A DNA stretch of 64,000 bases. It comes from Candidatus Poribacteria bacterium (lineage in GTDB: Bacteria > Poribacteria > WGA-4E > UBA9662). Both the position numbers and the translations under genes were made by a program. A model generated the notes under the pieces. It did no database searches. It was given only the letters and a program-made list of their open reading frames with translations, and was not told the DNA's origin. This document shows, one piece after another, positions 25,740-35,579 of the stretch (position 1 is its first letter; the number at the start of each line of letters is the position of its first letter). The DNA is taken from assembly GCA_030748495.1 (NCBI GenBank), contig JASMLX010000005.1:25328-89327 (forward strand), given 5' to 3'.

Positions 25740-26867
25740 CTAACACAACTGAAAGATGCGAGCAACTGATTTTTTAACGGTGGCAACTGAGATCTCCTTC
25801 ATACAACCGAGGCCATCTAACTGGCAATCGGGTGCCATGCAGGGGGGGCAATCGGGTTTCATGCGAATGGTATTACAGTTAGCCCCGATAGGGCCAAACC
25901 GTTCCGGGGCACTAGGCCCATACAAGGCTAAAACAGGAGTGCCAACCGTCGCGGCTAGATGCATGGGCGCGCTATCGTTACCCAGAAATAGATCCACTTT
26001 CTCCAGTAACGTGCCCAATTGACACAAGCTGGTTTGCCCGGCAAGATCGATAGAGTCGTGTTGCATCTGTCTCTGGATCTGCTGAACCAGATCGGTTTCT
26101 GAGGCCAGACCAACGAAAATAATCACCGATTGATAATCAGTAATTAACCAATCTGCCAACTGAGCAAAACGTTCCATTGGCCACCGTTTGAGCGCAATTG
26201 GAGACCCGGGATGAATTGCGACAATAGAACGGTGAGTCGGTAGAGTCGCTAAGTAAGCGTCAGCCCAAATTTGGTCTGTGGCTGACAGATAGAAAGTTGG
26301 GAAGGGCGAACCAATCTTCAGTTGATAAGATCGGAGTAGGTCTAAATTGCGGTCGGATTCGTGAATCGAGGTAGAAGTGGATTGCTCTAGTTTACTTTTG
26401 ATTTGCAGTGTGGCTCGGTCCATGCGATAAGGACTGCTTTTAAGCAGAGCAAGAGTGACGGTTAGCCAATCGCCACGTAGGTCGACAATCAGGTCGTACT
26501 GTCGCCAAAGCTTCATTAAGAGTGAGATCGACTGATACAGGGTAAAGGATTTAGCTTGGCGTGAAAAACCGGGTGAATTATAGTAGATCAACCGATTAAT
26601 TTTAGGATGGGTTTCCAAAACCGCTTGTCCCCAACTACCGATTAACGCATCGGTGCTTGCATTAGGGAAATTGAGGCTCAGATTGTTAAACACTGCCGTT
26701 GATAAGAGTAAATCTCCGAAATGGTCTAACTTAATGACCAAAACCCGTTGAGGTGAAAAGTTAACCGGAAAAGTAGAGGTATAAAGTAGTTTTTGAACCA
26801 AAAAGGAGCAGAGTAAGGTTACACGCTCAACCGCTTTCCGGTAAAAATCATTTGTTTGTTTCAACAT
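25740..26867 (-). CDS. Glycosyltransferase family 9 (heptosyltransferase-like)
   Basis: 375 residues from the ATG at 26867; an in-frame TTG at 26888 overlaps the archease gene. GT9 enzymes transfer heptose or related sugars to lipopolysaccharide core on the inner face of the membrane. The N-terminal domain has VLVIKLDHFGDLLLSTAVFNNL, the family's RxxxxGDxxxxTP-like start. The C-terminal nucleotide-sugar half has IVAIHPGSPIALKRWPMERF and LFLGNDSAPMHLAATVGTPVLALYGPSAPERFGP, containing the conserved NDSGPMHLA-type motif. The CPPCMAPDCQLDGLGCM cysteine cluster near the end is typical of this subgroup. It supports a lipopolysaccharide-bearing outer membrane. Translation is probably coupled to the upstream archease gene. 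Confidence 0.92.
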   Translation of the reverse strand: MLKQTNDFYRKAVERVTLLCSFLVQKLLYTSTFPVNFSPQRVLVIKLDHFGDLLLSTAVFNNLSLNFPNASTDALIGSWGQAVLETHPKINRLIYYNSPGFSRQAKSFTLYQSISLLMKLWRQYDLIVDLRGDWLTVTLALLKSSPYRMDRATLQIKSKLEQSTSTSIHESDRNLDLLRSYQLKIGSPFPTFYLSATDQIWADAYLATLPTHRSIVAIHPGSPIALKRWPMERFAQLADWLITDYQSVIIFVGLASETDLVQQIQRQMQHDSIDLAGQTSLCQLGTLLEKVDLFLGNDSAPMHLAATVGTPVLALYGPSAPERFGPIGANCNTIRMKPDCPPCMAPDCQLDGLGCMKEISVATVKKSVARIFQLC

Positions 26868-26877
26868 ACTGGAGATG

Positions 26878-27297
26878 CTAGATGTCAAAAATCACCTGTG
26901 CTGTCCAAACGCCGTCAGAAGCCTGCTCAACTTGAAGTTGGTGGAAAGTAACACTCTTGATTTCGGCTAACACAACATGGCGGTTTTCATTGCGAGCTTC
27001 ACCAAAAACGACGGCACGGAGTCGGTTGGGCGAAATCTCACGGATCTCAGTCCGGCAGAAAAAGATCTCCTCGACCTGATGCTGAAAATTAAGTTCACCC
27101 AACCAATTCAGCATCAGGTCAGGAAGGGTAGAGGCCGTCACCGAAACCTCAATCAACATCATTTCATCGATAGTATCGAGTTCGGCTGTTACTGCCAGCA
27201 TCGCTTCCGCGGCATTCTCAAATAGGTCTTTTAGATCTTGACCGTAGGCACGGATACCAATATCCGCAGTGTGGTCTAGATATTCAAATTTTTTCAT
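26878..27297 (-). CDS. Archease
   Basis: 139 residues from the ATG at 27297 (MKKFEYLDHTADIGI), the usual archease length and start. Upstream in-frame ATG codons (e.g. 27318) add residues not seen in the family. Archease activates the RtcB RNA ligase, allowing multiple turnover in tRNA splicing or RNA repair. Conserved features are the DHTADIGIRA opening with the metal-binding Asp, LFENAAEAM, LLNWLGELNF-like LMLNWLGELNF, and the final EIKSVTFHQLQVEQ...WTAQVIFDI strand with terminal Asp. RtcB is not in the window. No clear ribosome binding site was found. Confidence 0.92.
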   Translation of the reverse strand: MKKFEYLDHTADIGIRAYGQDLKDLFENAAEAMLAVTAELDTIDEMMLIEVSVTASTLPDLMLNWLGELNFQHQVEEIFFCRTEIREISPNRLRAVVFGEARNENRHVVLAEIKSVTFHQLQVEQASDGVWTAQVIFDI

Positions 27298-27706
27298 TGC
27301 AAATTCATGGGGGCTCATGTATGATTGGAAATTGGCTAACATATAGAGAAAACACTCCCAGACCACTATTTTATAGATCCGAGATCCAATTTTCTCCGAT
27401 CTTCCCCTAACCGTCTTTAATACTATAATTTGTTAATTTGTCGAGTAAATGTCAGATGAGGTCAGGGGGATTGAGAATTTATACTTGTTTTTTCAAGACT
27501 GATTTAGGGCTAAAATGAAGTAGTATGAGAGTCAGATTGACAGTCATAAAATGTCAATTTGACTTCTTCAATCCTAGGTTGTCAGTGATTCTACAAATTA
27601 TACTACTTTGTACTTTGGCATAGCAATTGCGACTTAGATCGCTAGATAGCAAGCAGACCAATAGCTTAATGAGAATGCAAGCTTGAACCAAGTTCCAAGG
27701 AAATGG
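27298..27706. other. Divergent promoter region between archease and the receiver gene
   Basis: 409 bp of AT-rich sequence that should contain promoters for both directions. It holds an inverted repeat at 27535-27557 (ATTGACA, 9-base gap, TGTCAAT). No CIRCE-type element (TTAGCACTC) typical of heat-shock operons is visible upstream of the receiver-dnaK pair. Confidence 0.5.
27535..27557. promoter_or_regulatory. Inverted repeat upstream of receiver-dnaK genes
   Basis: ATTGACA and TGTCAAT, 7-bp perfect arms with 9-base spacer. Each arm contains TTGACA-like sequence, so it could be an operator or overlapping -35 elements. About 150 bp upstream of the receiver start. Confidence 0.35.
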
Positions 27707-28225
27707 ATGATGATTGACAAACCAATTTTGGTCGTCGATGATGATGTCGCAACTGTGACGGTGGTTTGCGAAGTACTAAACCGGGCGGGATATGAGACTC
27801 TGTCCGCTAATGATGGATACGATGCTCTAGCCCAGTTTCAGTCTAACACCCTCTCTTTGCTGATCTCCGACCTGGAACTACCAGACACAACAGGATCAGA
27901 TTTACTCCGACACATCCGCTCCCGTGCCCCTGACTTGCCAGCCATCATTATGAGTGCCAACCGGTCATTAGATACCCGGCTAGAGGCAATGGACGCAGGC
28001 GCCTATACCTTTATCCCTAAGCCAATTTATCTCCCCCAATTCTTGCAGTTTGTTGAGAAAGCCAGAGTCTCTGCACCGGGTATCCAGATGGGCATACCCG
28101 GATCACAACAAACCTCTACGACCACGATTTCATTTAGTCAACCGTTATCGTCTGGCCAAAAACATCATTCTGAACGGAGATCCTTTTTCTTCAAATGGAC
28201 CAAAATTATCAAGTTTCGGAGATAG
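27707..28225 (+). CDS. Single-domain response regulator (receiver)
   Basis: 172 residues from the ATG at 27707, chosen because AAGG lies just upstream; a TTG at 27683 is less likely. The receiver domain covers residues 1-120: acidic pair in ILVVDDDVA, phospho-acceptor Asp55 in [10 protein letters not shown], Ser/Thr in IIMSANRS, and Lys105 in FIPKPI. The 50-residue tail ([40 protein letters not shown]) is Ser/Thr-rich then basic and contains no DNA-binding domain. It is probably a phosphorelay or protein-interaction module. No histidine kinase is adjacent. dnaK follows 13 bp after the stop. Confidence 0.9.
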   Translation: MMIDKPILVVDDDVATVTVVCEVLNRAGYETLSANDGYDALAQFQSNTLSLLISDLELPDTTGSDLLRHIRSRAPDLPAIIMSANRSLDTRLEAMDAGAYTFIPKPIYLPQFLQFVEKARVSAPGIQMGIPGSQQTSTTTISFSQPLSSGQKHHSERRSFFFKWTKIIKFRR

Positions 28226-28238
28226 GAATTTTAAAAAT

Positions 28239-30230
28239 ATGAGTAAAGTCATCGGAATAGACTTGGGTACAACCAACTCTTGTGTCGCTATTTTAGAAGG
28301 TGGAGAGCCAAAAGTCATTGAGAATGCTGAAGGAATGCGAACTACGCCATCTGTTATCGCCATTACCGGGGATGATGAGCGGCTAATTGGCCAGGTAGCT
28401 AAACGGCAGGCAATCACTAACCCGACAGATACAATTTCCTCTATCAAGCGGTTCATGGGTCGAAAGTACGACGAAGTTAAAGCTGAGACTAAACGAGTAC
28501 CATACCAAATCTCAAGCCATAAGCATGGGGATGCCTGGGTGACAATTGCAGGTGAGTCGTATTCTCCACCGGAAGCTTCAGCCATGATCTTGCAGAAAAT
28601 GAAGGAGACTGCTGAACGGTATTTAGGTGAATCAGTCACGCAAGCCGTGATTACAGTCCCCGCCTACTTTAATGATACCCAACGCCAAGCGACTAAAGAT
28701 GCAGGGATAATTGCCGGGCTAGAAGTTTTACGCATCATTAATGAGCCGACGGCTGCCGCTTTAACCTACGGGCTAAATCATCAAGATCGTTCTAAAATTG
28801 CCGTCTACGACCTCGGTGGGGGAACGTTCGATATCTCGATCTTAGAAATCGGCGATGGTGTTTTTGAGGTTCGAAGTACTAACGGTGATACCCACTTGGG
28901 TGGGGACGACTTTGACCAAGTCATCGTTGACCGGTTAGCAGACGATTTTCAGGCGGATAATGGCATTGATCTAAGAAAAGATCCGATGGCACTACAACGA
29001 CTGAAGGAGGCAGTGGAAAAGGCCAAGTGCGAACTCTCTACCACACTGAAAACCGAAGTCAATCTACCTTTTGTAACCGCCGACGCAAATGGAGCCAAAC
29101 ATCTCAATGTCACACTTTCAAGGGCAAAATTAGAGCAATTGACAGCCGACTTAATTGAACGAACTCTTGAGCCCTGTCACAACGCTCTCAAAGATGCCGG
29201 CACCAAACCAGAAGAGATTAATGAAGTAATTCTAGTTGGCGGTCAGACGCGGATGCCAAAAGTACAAGAGTCTGTCAAGCAACTGTTTGGTAAAGAGGCC
29301 AGTAGAGGCGTTAATCCGGATGAGGTAGTTGCGATTGGTGCGGCAGTGCAAGGTAGCATCTTGTCCGGAGATCAGGATGTGAAAGACATTCTGTTGCTGG
29401 ACGTAACACCTTTGTCTCTTGGGATCGAGACATTGGGCGGGATTTTTACCCGCTTAATCGACCGCAATACTACCATTCCAACGAAAAAGTCTCAGATGTT
29501 TACCACAGCTGAGGATAATCAGAGTTCAGTTGATGTTCATGTGCTACAGGGCGAACGCGAGCAAGCGACCTATAATAAAACAATTGGTCGCTTTCGGTTA
29601 GATGGGCTGCCACCAGCCCCCCGCAGTTTACCCCAGATTGACGTTAGCTTCGACATTGATGCCAATGGGATTTTAAGTGTGGCGGCCAGAGACATGGCAA
29701 CCGGAAACGAGCAAAGTATTACTATCACAGCCTCTTCTGGATTATCAGAGGAAGAAATCCAACAGATGATAAAAGATGCTAAAGCCAATGCTAGCCAAGA
29801 TCTACGTAAACGGGAAGAGTTTGAGGTTCAACACAAGGCCAATAGCCTGATCTATGAAACGGAAAAGAATTTGCGGGAGTTGGCAGAGAAGATGGAGCCG
29901 TCGGTGAAAAATGATGTTGAGGCCGCAGTTACAGCCCTGAAAACGGTCTTAGAGGAAAACAATGGCAATGGTGCTGAAAATAACATCGAGCAGATCAAAT
30001 CTCACACCGATTTATTGATGCAGGTTTGGCACCGTGTTTCAACAGATCTATACCGGCAAACCAGCGCAGATAGTAGTGGTGAATATGGAAGCGAAAACAC
30101 CTCTACCCCCTACCAAAGCCCCCCTACTGATACTGATAAAGAGGCATCGTCAGATAGCGAAGAAGAGGTCATCGATGCCGATTATGAGGTAGTAGATAGC
30201 GACGATCGCTATGCCAGTGACCGTCGGTGA
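28239..30230 (+). CDS. dnaK: Chaperone protein DnaK (Hsp70)
   Basis: 663 residues, ATP-dependent cytoplasmic chaperone. The start at 28239 ([19 protein letters not shown]) is fixed by the family; the longer frame from 28050 overlaps the receiver gene. The nucleotide-binding domain has phosphate-1 [18 protein letters not shown], phosphate-2 [14 protein letters not shown] and adenosine motif [13 protein letters not shown]. The substrate-binding domain starts at [17 protein letters not shown], followed by the helical lid and a Ser/Glu-rich tail ([16 protein letters not shown]), as in many bacterial DnaKs. No grpE or dnaJ follows; the gene is convergent with murE 41 bp away. This may be a second, lone dnaK copy. 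Confidence 0.97.
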   Translation: MSKVIGIDLGTTNSCVAILEGGEPKVIENAEGMRTTPSVIAITGDDERLIGQVAKRQAITNPTDTISSIKRFMGRKYDEVKAETKRVPYQISSHKHGDAWVTIAGESYSPPEASAMILQKMKETAERYLGESVTQAVITVPAYFNDTQRQATKDAGIIAGLEVLRIINEPTAAALTYGLNHQDRSKIAVYDLGGGTFDISILEIGDGVFEVRSTNGDTHLGGDDFDQVIVDRLADDFQADNGIDLRKDPMALQRLKEAVEKAKCELSTTLKTEVNLPFVTADANGAKHLNVTLSRAKLEQLTADLIERTLEPCHNALKDAGTKPEEINEVILVGGQTRMPKVQESVKQLFGKEASRGVNPDEVVAIGAAVQGSILSGDQDVKDILLLDVTPLSLGIETLGGIFTRLIDRNTTIPTKKSQMFTTAEDNQSSVDVHVLQGEREQATYNKTIGRFRLDGLPPAPRSLPQIDVSFDIDANGILSVAARDMATGNEQSITITASSGLSEEEIQQMIKDAKANASQDLRKREEFEVQHKANSLIYETEKNLRELAEKMEPSVKNDVEAAVTALKTVLEENNGNGAENNIEQIKSHTDLLMQVWHRVSTDLYRQTSADSSGEYGSENTSTPYQSPPTDTDKEASSDSEEEVIDADYEVVDSDDRYASDRR

Positions 30231-30271
30231 CTCCGATTCTCATAAGTTAAAACTAACGTGATCAGATCGAC

Positions 30272-31804
30272 TTACTTTTCTTCTCCCCTCGTTAGCGAGG
30301 GTGAATAAGTACATCCAACGTATTCGGCTGCAACCTGCCGATCATCAAAGGGGAGGCGAACCCCTTCAACTTCCTGGTAAGTCTCATGCCCCTTACCCGC
30401 GATTACGACTAAATCCCCGGCCTCTGCTATCTCAATAGCGCGACCAATCGCCGTTTTTCGATCGGCAATCATCTCGTATTTACCGGATACTCCAGTAGAG
30501 TGTATCCCAACCATAATCTGACGAATAATTTGCTCTGGGTCTTCGGAGCGAGGGTTATCAGATGTCAAAATCGTATAGTCAGCGGTTTTGGTCGCAATCG
30601 CCCCCATAATTGGGCGTTTAACTGCATCTCGATCCCCACCACAACCAAACACAACAACCAATCGTTGATCTGTCGCTTCTCGTGCCGTTTCCAATAGGTT
30701 TTGAAGCCCATCAGGTGTGTGTGCGTAATCGACAATTACCGTAAACGGCAGGCCAAGATCTACAGTTTCAAATCGTCCAGGAATGACGGTCGTTTCGAGT
30801 CCGGTCTTGATGGTTTCCAAGTCGATTTGGTAATGTAGGCCAACGGAAGCCGCAGCTAGAGCATTATAAATATTGTAATTACCAAGCAGTTTCAGCCGGA
30901 TATCGATCTTTCTTTGAAAGGAAGCACTACTGCTTCCCACGCCAAAAATCATTTGAAAGGTCAGTCCCGATGAGGTCGGTAAGATGTTGGTAGCAGTTAC
31001 ATCTGGATGTCCATTGAAACCATAAGTAATCGCAGGTGCAGTTGAAGTTATTTCGATTCGATCTGTTATTTTAACAGGGAGGTCAGTATTAATAACAGCA
31101 ACTCCGGACGAGTCAATTTGTTCAAAGAGCCGAAGTTTAGCCTGAAGATAGTGCTCCATCGAAGAGTGATAGTCTAGGTGGTCTTGTGTCAAATTGGTGA
31201 ATACTCCCGCCTGAAACTTGAGATGGTCCAGTCGATACTGAGCTAACCCTTGAGACGAAGCCTCCATGATAACATACCTAAGTTTCTGATGACGAATATC
31301 AGCGAGAAGGCGAAACAACAGGAGTGGGTCTGGCGTAGTGGTTTGACTGGGAAGTGAAACTTTACCGTACCGGTAACCGATAGTGCCAATTACGGCTGAA
31401 TTGAGTTGGGCGGCCTGAAGAACGGATTCGATAAAATAGGCTGTCGATGTCTTGCCGTTGGTACCGGTAATTCCGATTAGATCAAGATCCTCTGCGGGAC
31501 GGCAGTACCAGTTGGCGGCAATCTGGGCCAGCGCGGATCTGCCATTAGCTACCTGTACATATGTCAAGTTACCGGGGATGTCAGGAACTGTTGCTTCAGC
31601 GATGATCGCCGCCGGCCGGTTTGAGATTTCGGCTAACGCTAACGGTATGAATTGGTGCGCATCAATTTTGACACCTTTGTAACAGATCCAAGCAACGCCC
31701 GCTTTAAGTTTTCGGTGATCGCTCTCTATCCCAAATACTTCCCGGTCTAATCGGCCGATAATTGACTTGGTCTCAACCTGCCGCAGTAAAGTCTCCAATT
31801 TCAC
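30272..31804 (-). CDS. murE: UDP-N-acetylmuramoylalanyl-D-glutamate--2,6-diaminopimelate ligase
   Basis: 510 residues, cytoplasmic step of peptidoglycan synthesis adding the third amino acid. The ATP-binding loop is GITGTNGKTSTAYF near residue 115, followed by EASSQGL and NLTQDHLDYH. DNPR at residues 416-419 is the motif that selects meso-diaminopimelate rather than lysine. The final AGKGHETYQ block is conserved. Start is GTG at 31804, 15 bp after the penicillin-binding protein gene, with AAGGAAA upstream. This is the last gene of the short division/cell-wall cluster; murF, mraY and murD do not follow. Confidence 0.96.
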   Translation of the reverse strand: MKLETLLRQVETKSIIGRLDREVFGIESDHRKLKAGVAWICYKGVKIDAHQFIPLALAEISNRPAAIIAEATVPDIPGNLTYVQVANGRSALAQIAANWYCRPAEDLDLIGITGTNGKTSTAYFIESVLQAAQLNSAVIGTIGYRYGKVSLPSQTTTPDPLLLFRLLADIRHQKLRYVIMEASSQGLAQYRLDHLKFQAGVFTNLTQDHLDYHSSMEHYLQAKLRLFEQIDSSGVAVINTDLPVKITDRIEITSTAPAITYGFNGHPDVTATNILPTSSGLTFQMIFGVGSSSASFQRKIDIRLKLLGNYNIYNALAAASVGLHYQIDLETIKTGLETTVIPGRFETVDLGLPFTVIVDYAHTPDGLQNLLETAREATDQRLVVVFGCGGDRDAVKRPIMGAIATKTADYTILTSDNPRSEDPEQIIRQIMVGIHSTGVSGKYEMIADRKTAIGRAIEIAEAGDLVVIAGKGHETYQEVEGVRLPFDDRQVAAEYVGCTYSPSLTRGEEK

Positions 31805-31819
31805 TCTTATACAATTTCC

Positions 31820-33643
31820 TTAGTAGTTGCCCGACTGTGCAATCAGGCCAAAAGTTGGATGATCGGTGGAATCTGGAAAGCTCGCGGCGTCGGCGACTCG
31901 ATTAGCGATAGATGTCAGGTGACGTAAAGTTTGGCCAGCGATTTTCTGGAATACAGGTGCGGCTACTTGTGTACTAAGTGGTGCACCTTGAGGTTCGTCG
32001 ATAACCACAATAATCGAAATTAAAGGATCCTCAGCCGGTAGAAATCCGGCGAAACTGGCGATCACTTTTCCTTTGACATAGCCCTGGTTAGCAACTGCTT
32101 TTTGGGACGTGCCTGTTTTACCGGCAACTCTATAACCATCGACCTGGGCGTTTTGACCGCTTCCTCGTTCCGTCACCTGTACCAAGATTTCGGTGAGCGC
32201 CGTAGCTGTCTCAGGCGACATCACTCGCCGAATCGGTTGTGGATGAAAACGTTCAATTTCCTGATTACCATGCGTCAAAACACCAAGGGCAACGTAAGGT
32301 TGCATCAAAACCCCTTTGGTAGCAATAGTATTGATCGTATTCAACATTTGCAAAGGGGTTACAGAGATCCCCTGACCGAACGGAACCGTCGCTTCTGCGT
32401 ATTCATCCCAGATACGGAGGCCGCGCAATGCCCCCTTTTTCTCAAACGGCAAATCTATCAATGTTTTTTGTCCAAAACCGAAGGCTTCAACATAATGGGT
32501 TATAGATTTATGGCCGAGCTTTTGCGCTGTTTTGACAATCCCGATATTGCTCGATTTTTGAATAATTTGGCTCAATGTTAACCAGCCGTTGGGTTTAACA
32601 TCTTTAATGGTGTGGCCATTTTCCAGGTAATAAGGACCCATCTCACAGTACTCCATCGAGTCAGCGGTCGAGATCTGTTCGTTAATCACTCCGCAAGCCG
32701 TCACGATTTTAAAAACTGACCCCGGTTCGTATTGCATCCAGATGGCCATATTTCGCTTATACGACTCTGGACTCTGAGCATAATGGTTAAGATTATAGTT
32801 AGGATAGTTGGCCATAGCCAAAATCTCACCGCTTTTGGTGTGCATCACAACTGCAGTTCCGGTAGGAGATCTCCATTTTTTGCACCCTTCGAGTAGCGCC
32901 TGTTCTACTATGTGTTGGATATACCCATCAACTGTTAAGATAATGGTATGACCCCGATCCTCAGCCTCGATTGGAGATAAGATTGTAGAATTATTGTCCT
33001 CGACAGGGTAAGTAGCATCGGCGACGATATTATCAGTTTCATTAACTATGGTAGCATTATCTAACGGTGAAAGTTGACGATCATACTGCCTTTCGATTCC
33101 TTCGATACCGAGTCCTTCAAAGTTTGTTGCTCCGATGACATGGCAGGCCAGTTCGTTACTAGGATAGTGCCGCTTGCCATAGACTTTGTACTGAATGCCA
33201 CGGAGTTGTCGTGTTACAAAGCGAATATCTTCTAGTTGAGAGTAGGGAATGTTACGTTGAAGCCAAATAAACTTTTTCCTTTTCTGATGAAGTTTAGAAA
33301 TTAGTTCAGTTTCTGTAGCACCTACCACAGGTGCTAATTGGCGAGCGGCTCTTTCAGGTGAAGTGTCAAGAAAACTGGGGTCGGCCCAAACGGAAATCAA
33401 GTTTCGATTAATGGCCAAAACGCTACCATTTCGATCGACGATTTTACCTCTTTTTATTTGAGTATTACTGGTATGAGTACTAAATAGATTGGCTCTTGCT
33501 CTCAGTTGATCGCCATATAGAACTTCGATATACAGTAATCGAACTAACAACCCCCCTAAACTGAGTTGAATTAGGATCAAGGCGTACTTGGCCCGTCTAC
33601 ATAAACGTGTCAAATCACTAGATTCTGTTTTGACTTTAACCAT
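31820..33643 (-). CDS. ftsI: Penicillin-binding protein 2 / FtsI-type transpeptidase
   Basis: 607 residues. One N-terminal transmembrane helix (LILIQLSLGGLLVRLLYIEVLY) anchors it in the inner membrane; the pedestal domain contains GKIVDRNGSVLAIN and WADPSFLD. The transpeptidase active site is Ser309-Val-Phe-Lys312 in EPGSVFKIVTACG, with the SSN motif in KSSNIGIVKTAQKLG and KTGTS at 509-513. No PASTA domains. Cross-links septal peptidoglycan in the divisome. Position between the ftsL-like gene and murE matches ftsI in standard cluster order, which favours FtsI over elongation PBP2. Confidence 0.95.
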   Translation of the reverse strand: MVKVKTESSDLTRLCRRAKYALILIQLSLGGLLVRLLYIEVLYGDQLRARANLFSTHTSNTQIKRGKIVDRNGSVLAINRNLISVWADPSFLDTSPERAARQLAPVVGATETELISKLHQKRKKFIWLQRNIPYSQLEDIRFVTRQLRGIQYKVYGKRHYPSNELACHVIGATNFEGLGIEGIERQYDRQLSPLDNATIVNETDNIVADATYPVEDNNSTILSPIEAEDRGHTIILTVDGYIQHIVEQALLEGCKKWRSPTGTAVVMHTKSGEILAMANYPNYNLNHYAQSPESYKRNMAIWMQYEPGSVFKIVTACGVINEQISTADSMEYCEMGPYYLENGHTIKDVKPNGWLTLSQIIQKSSNIGIVKTAQKLGHKSITHYVEAFGFGQKTLIDLPFEKKGALRGLRIWDEYAEATVPFGQGISVTPLQMLNTINTIATKGVLMQPYVALGVLTHGNQEIERFHPQPIRRVMSPETATALTEILVQVTERGSGQNAQVDGYRVAGKTGTSQKAVANQGYVKGKVIASFAGFLPAEDPLISIIVVIDEPQGAPLSTQVAAPVFQKIAGQTLRHLTSIANRVADAASFPDSTDHPTFGLIAQSGNY

Positions 33644-33742
33644 TCTCTAATTGCGTTTTTCTTAAGAAGAGTCATTACACACAACGTCTCTACTCTACTA
33701 CATCTGGACAAAGGTGTAACGGCAATTGCCGCCACATCACGA

Positions 33743-34054
33743 TTAACGCTGATCAATATAGAGCAGCTTAGGCAAATCAGCCGGTGGTACCATCTTCATT
33801 TCTGAGGCTAATTGATGGATTCGAGTGACGGCTGTCAGTTCCGTAACTTCTATCTCTAACTCGCTAATCTCGTTCATTAATTGGTTACGTTCTCTATCTA
33901 GTTCTGCTTTCAAGTGGTGGAAAGTTCGGTTGTGATAGCTAGAGAACCAGGTATTCAATAGAGAAATAGCAACGAAAAAAATAAGAATTAGGTATGGAAA
34001 GGCATTGGCTGAGGTAGCCGATTGTGAGTCGTAACGTAATCTATCCAGGGACAT
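33743..34054 (-). CDS. FtsL-like division protein
   Basis: 103 residues: a short cytoplasmic tail, a single transmembrane segment (FPYLILIFFVAISLLNTWF) and a periplasmic coiled coil (LKAELDRERNQLMNEISELEIEVTELT), ending in a short segment with MKMVPPADLPKLLYI. Size, topology and location between rsmH and ftsI are those of FtsL, which is too divergent for sequence recognition alone. FtsL with FtsB and FtsQ activates septal synthesis. Gaps of 99 and 150 bp separate it from its neighbours. Confidence 0.8.
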   Translation of the reverse strand: MSLDRLRYDSQSATSANAFPYLILIFFVAISLLNTWFSSYHNRTFHHLKAELDRERNQLMNEISELEIEVTELTAVTRIHQLASEMKMVPPADLPKLLYIDQR

Positions 34055-34204
34055 CGATCAACAAACATGAAGTAGTATCTATACCTATCCCCAATCAAGG
34101 ATAGGTTTCATCATCTTATCAAGTAACTTGATGTAAGCAAGATAAACGTCGAGGGGTCGATTCAAGATTCAAGTTTGTCTGCTGAATTGATTGAGAATGA
34201 GGCT

Positions 34205-35212
34205 TTAAATCCGGATGGCTGCACGAAGTTTAGCGCTACGAGCACGTGGGTTTTTTGTGATCTCATCTGTAGTCGCTGTAACGGGACGTTTGGTTAAGAT
34301 TTCAATCTCAGGTTGATGGTGACAGATGCAACTAGGAATATCGGGCGGGCAAAGACAGCGACTGGCCAACCGTCGAAACGCATGTTTGACCAATCGGTCC
34401 TCTAACGAGTGAAAAGAGATAATACAGAAACGACCACCGGGCTTTCTCAGCCTTTGGTATCCGCTCTCTAATAACAGTTTGAGGTTTTCTAATTCATCGT
34501 TGACAAAAATGCGAAGTGCTTGAAAGGTTCTGGTTGCCGGATGAAGCGAGGATATATGCGTAGACCTCCGATTCCGCCTGCGAAACTTTGATCTTGGATA
34601 GACAGAGGTGACTAAATCGGCTAGTTGAATAGTAGTATTAATCGGTTGTTGGCGACGATAGTCTGCAATTCGATGGGCGATTTTTCTGGACATTCGCTCT
34701 TCTCCGAATGTCCATAAGATATGTGCAATCTCCTCAGCTGGGGCATTGTTGACAATTTCACGGGCCGAGAGAGATTGGTCCGGATTCATCCGCATATCCA
34801 GTGGTCCTTCCCTTAAAAAACTGAATCCTTTTTCTGCTTGGTCGAGTTGCATTGAGGAAACACCTAAATCTACCAGAATCCCATCAAAAGTCTGATTGCC
34901 CAGTTCGATTGTCGATAGATCAGCGAAATTCCCCCGAATCGCTCGAAACCGGGAACCGAAGGTTGATAAACGGTCCGTCGCAATTTCTAACGCCATCGGA
35001 TCTAGATCTAAACCGATTACTTGCGTGTTAGTGTGTGATAAAATTGCTTCGCTGTGTCCACCAGCCCCCAGAGTTCCGTCCAGGTATACACCTCCGGACA
35101 AAACTTGTTCTGGACTCCGGTCGGAGAGTTGTAGAAAGGCCATTGTCTCAGAGCAAAGTACCGGAATATGAGAAGACCGGGTACCCCCATCCGCATAATT
35201 ACCAGGTGGCAT
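34205..35212 (-). CDS. rsmH: 16S rRNA (cytosine1402-N4)-methyltransferase RsmH
   Basis: 335 residues. SAM-dependent methyltransferase that modifies N4 of C1402. Recognised by HIPVLCSETMAFL, the SAM motif DGTLGAGGHSEAIL, GLDLDPMALEIA, FDGILVDLGVSSMQLDQAEKGFSF, GPLDMRMNP, and HPATRTFQALRIFVNDELENL. The C-terminus PRARSAKLRAAIRI is diagnostic. It normally opens the division/cell-wall cluster behind mraZ; no mraZ is found upstream here. RsmI, which methylates the 2'-O of the same base, is encoded at 2018-2728. Confidence 0.97.
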   Translation of the reverse strand: MPPGNYADGGTRSSHIPVLCSETMAFLQLSDRSPEQVLSGGVYLDGTLGAGGHSEAILSHTNTQVIGLDLDPMALEIATDRLSTFGSRFRAIRGNFADLSTIELGNQTFDGILVDLGVSSMQLDQAEKGFSFLREGPLDMRMNPDQSLSAREIVNNAPAEEIAHILWTFGEERMSRKIAHRIADYRRQQPINTTIQLADLVTSVYPRSKFRRRNRRSTHISSLHPATRTFQALRIFVNDELENLKLLLESGYQRLRKPGGRFCIISFHSLEDRLVKHAFRRLASRCLCPPDIPSCICHHQPEIEILTKRPVTATTDEITKNPRARSAKLRAAIRI

Positions 35213-35579
35213 CTATCAAATAACTCGCATTTCAGAATCGGCTTTGAACTGTAGTCTCCTGATCGCCTCTGATTTTACAGGAAATCGGCAAACGCCTTTT
35301 CTTTCCCTAGGAGAAGCGAAAGATGAACTGGCTCCACCGGTACGAGATACATCTGTCAGGTTGGCCTGATTGGGGTTGCACCTTGAAAGCCCTAACCCGA
35401 TTATTCGATTATCGATTCTATTTTAGCTTATCCGCTGAACTCTAATCACTATACCGGATCTAAAGGGAGCACTAGATTTTTTCAGGTCGTGAACCGGATA
35501 CCTATGAACTCTCAAGGACATCGGGGATCATAGTTTTCTGTTTTCATTCTAATTTTACACTCCCATACTTCCGTTCGGT
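35213..35579. other. Intergenic region upstream of the division cluster
   Basis: 367 bp with no ORF. By position it must hold the promoter for rsmH-ftsL-ftsI-murE. I could not find mraZ or its TGGG-repeat binding boxes with confidence. Confidence 0.4.

Noticed and set aside
30287..30302. CCCTCG-TTAG-CGAGGG hairpin as a terminator between dnaK and murE
   Set aside because: It lies inside the last codons of murE and has no T tract; insufficient support.
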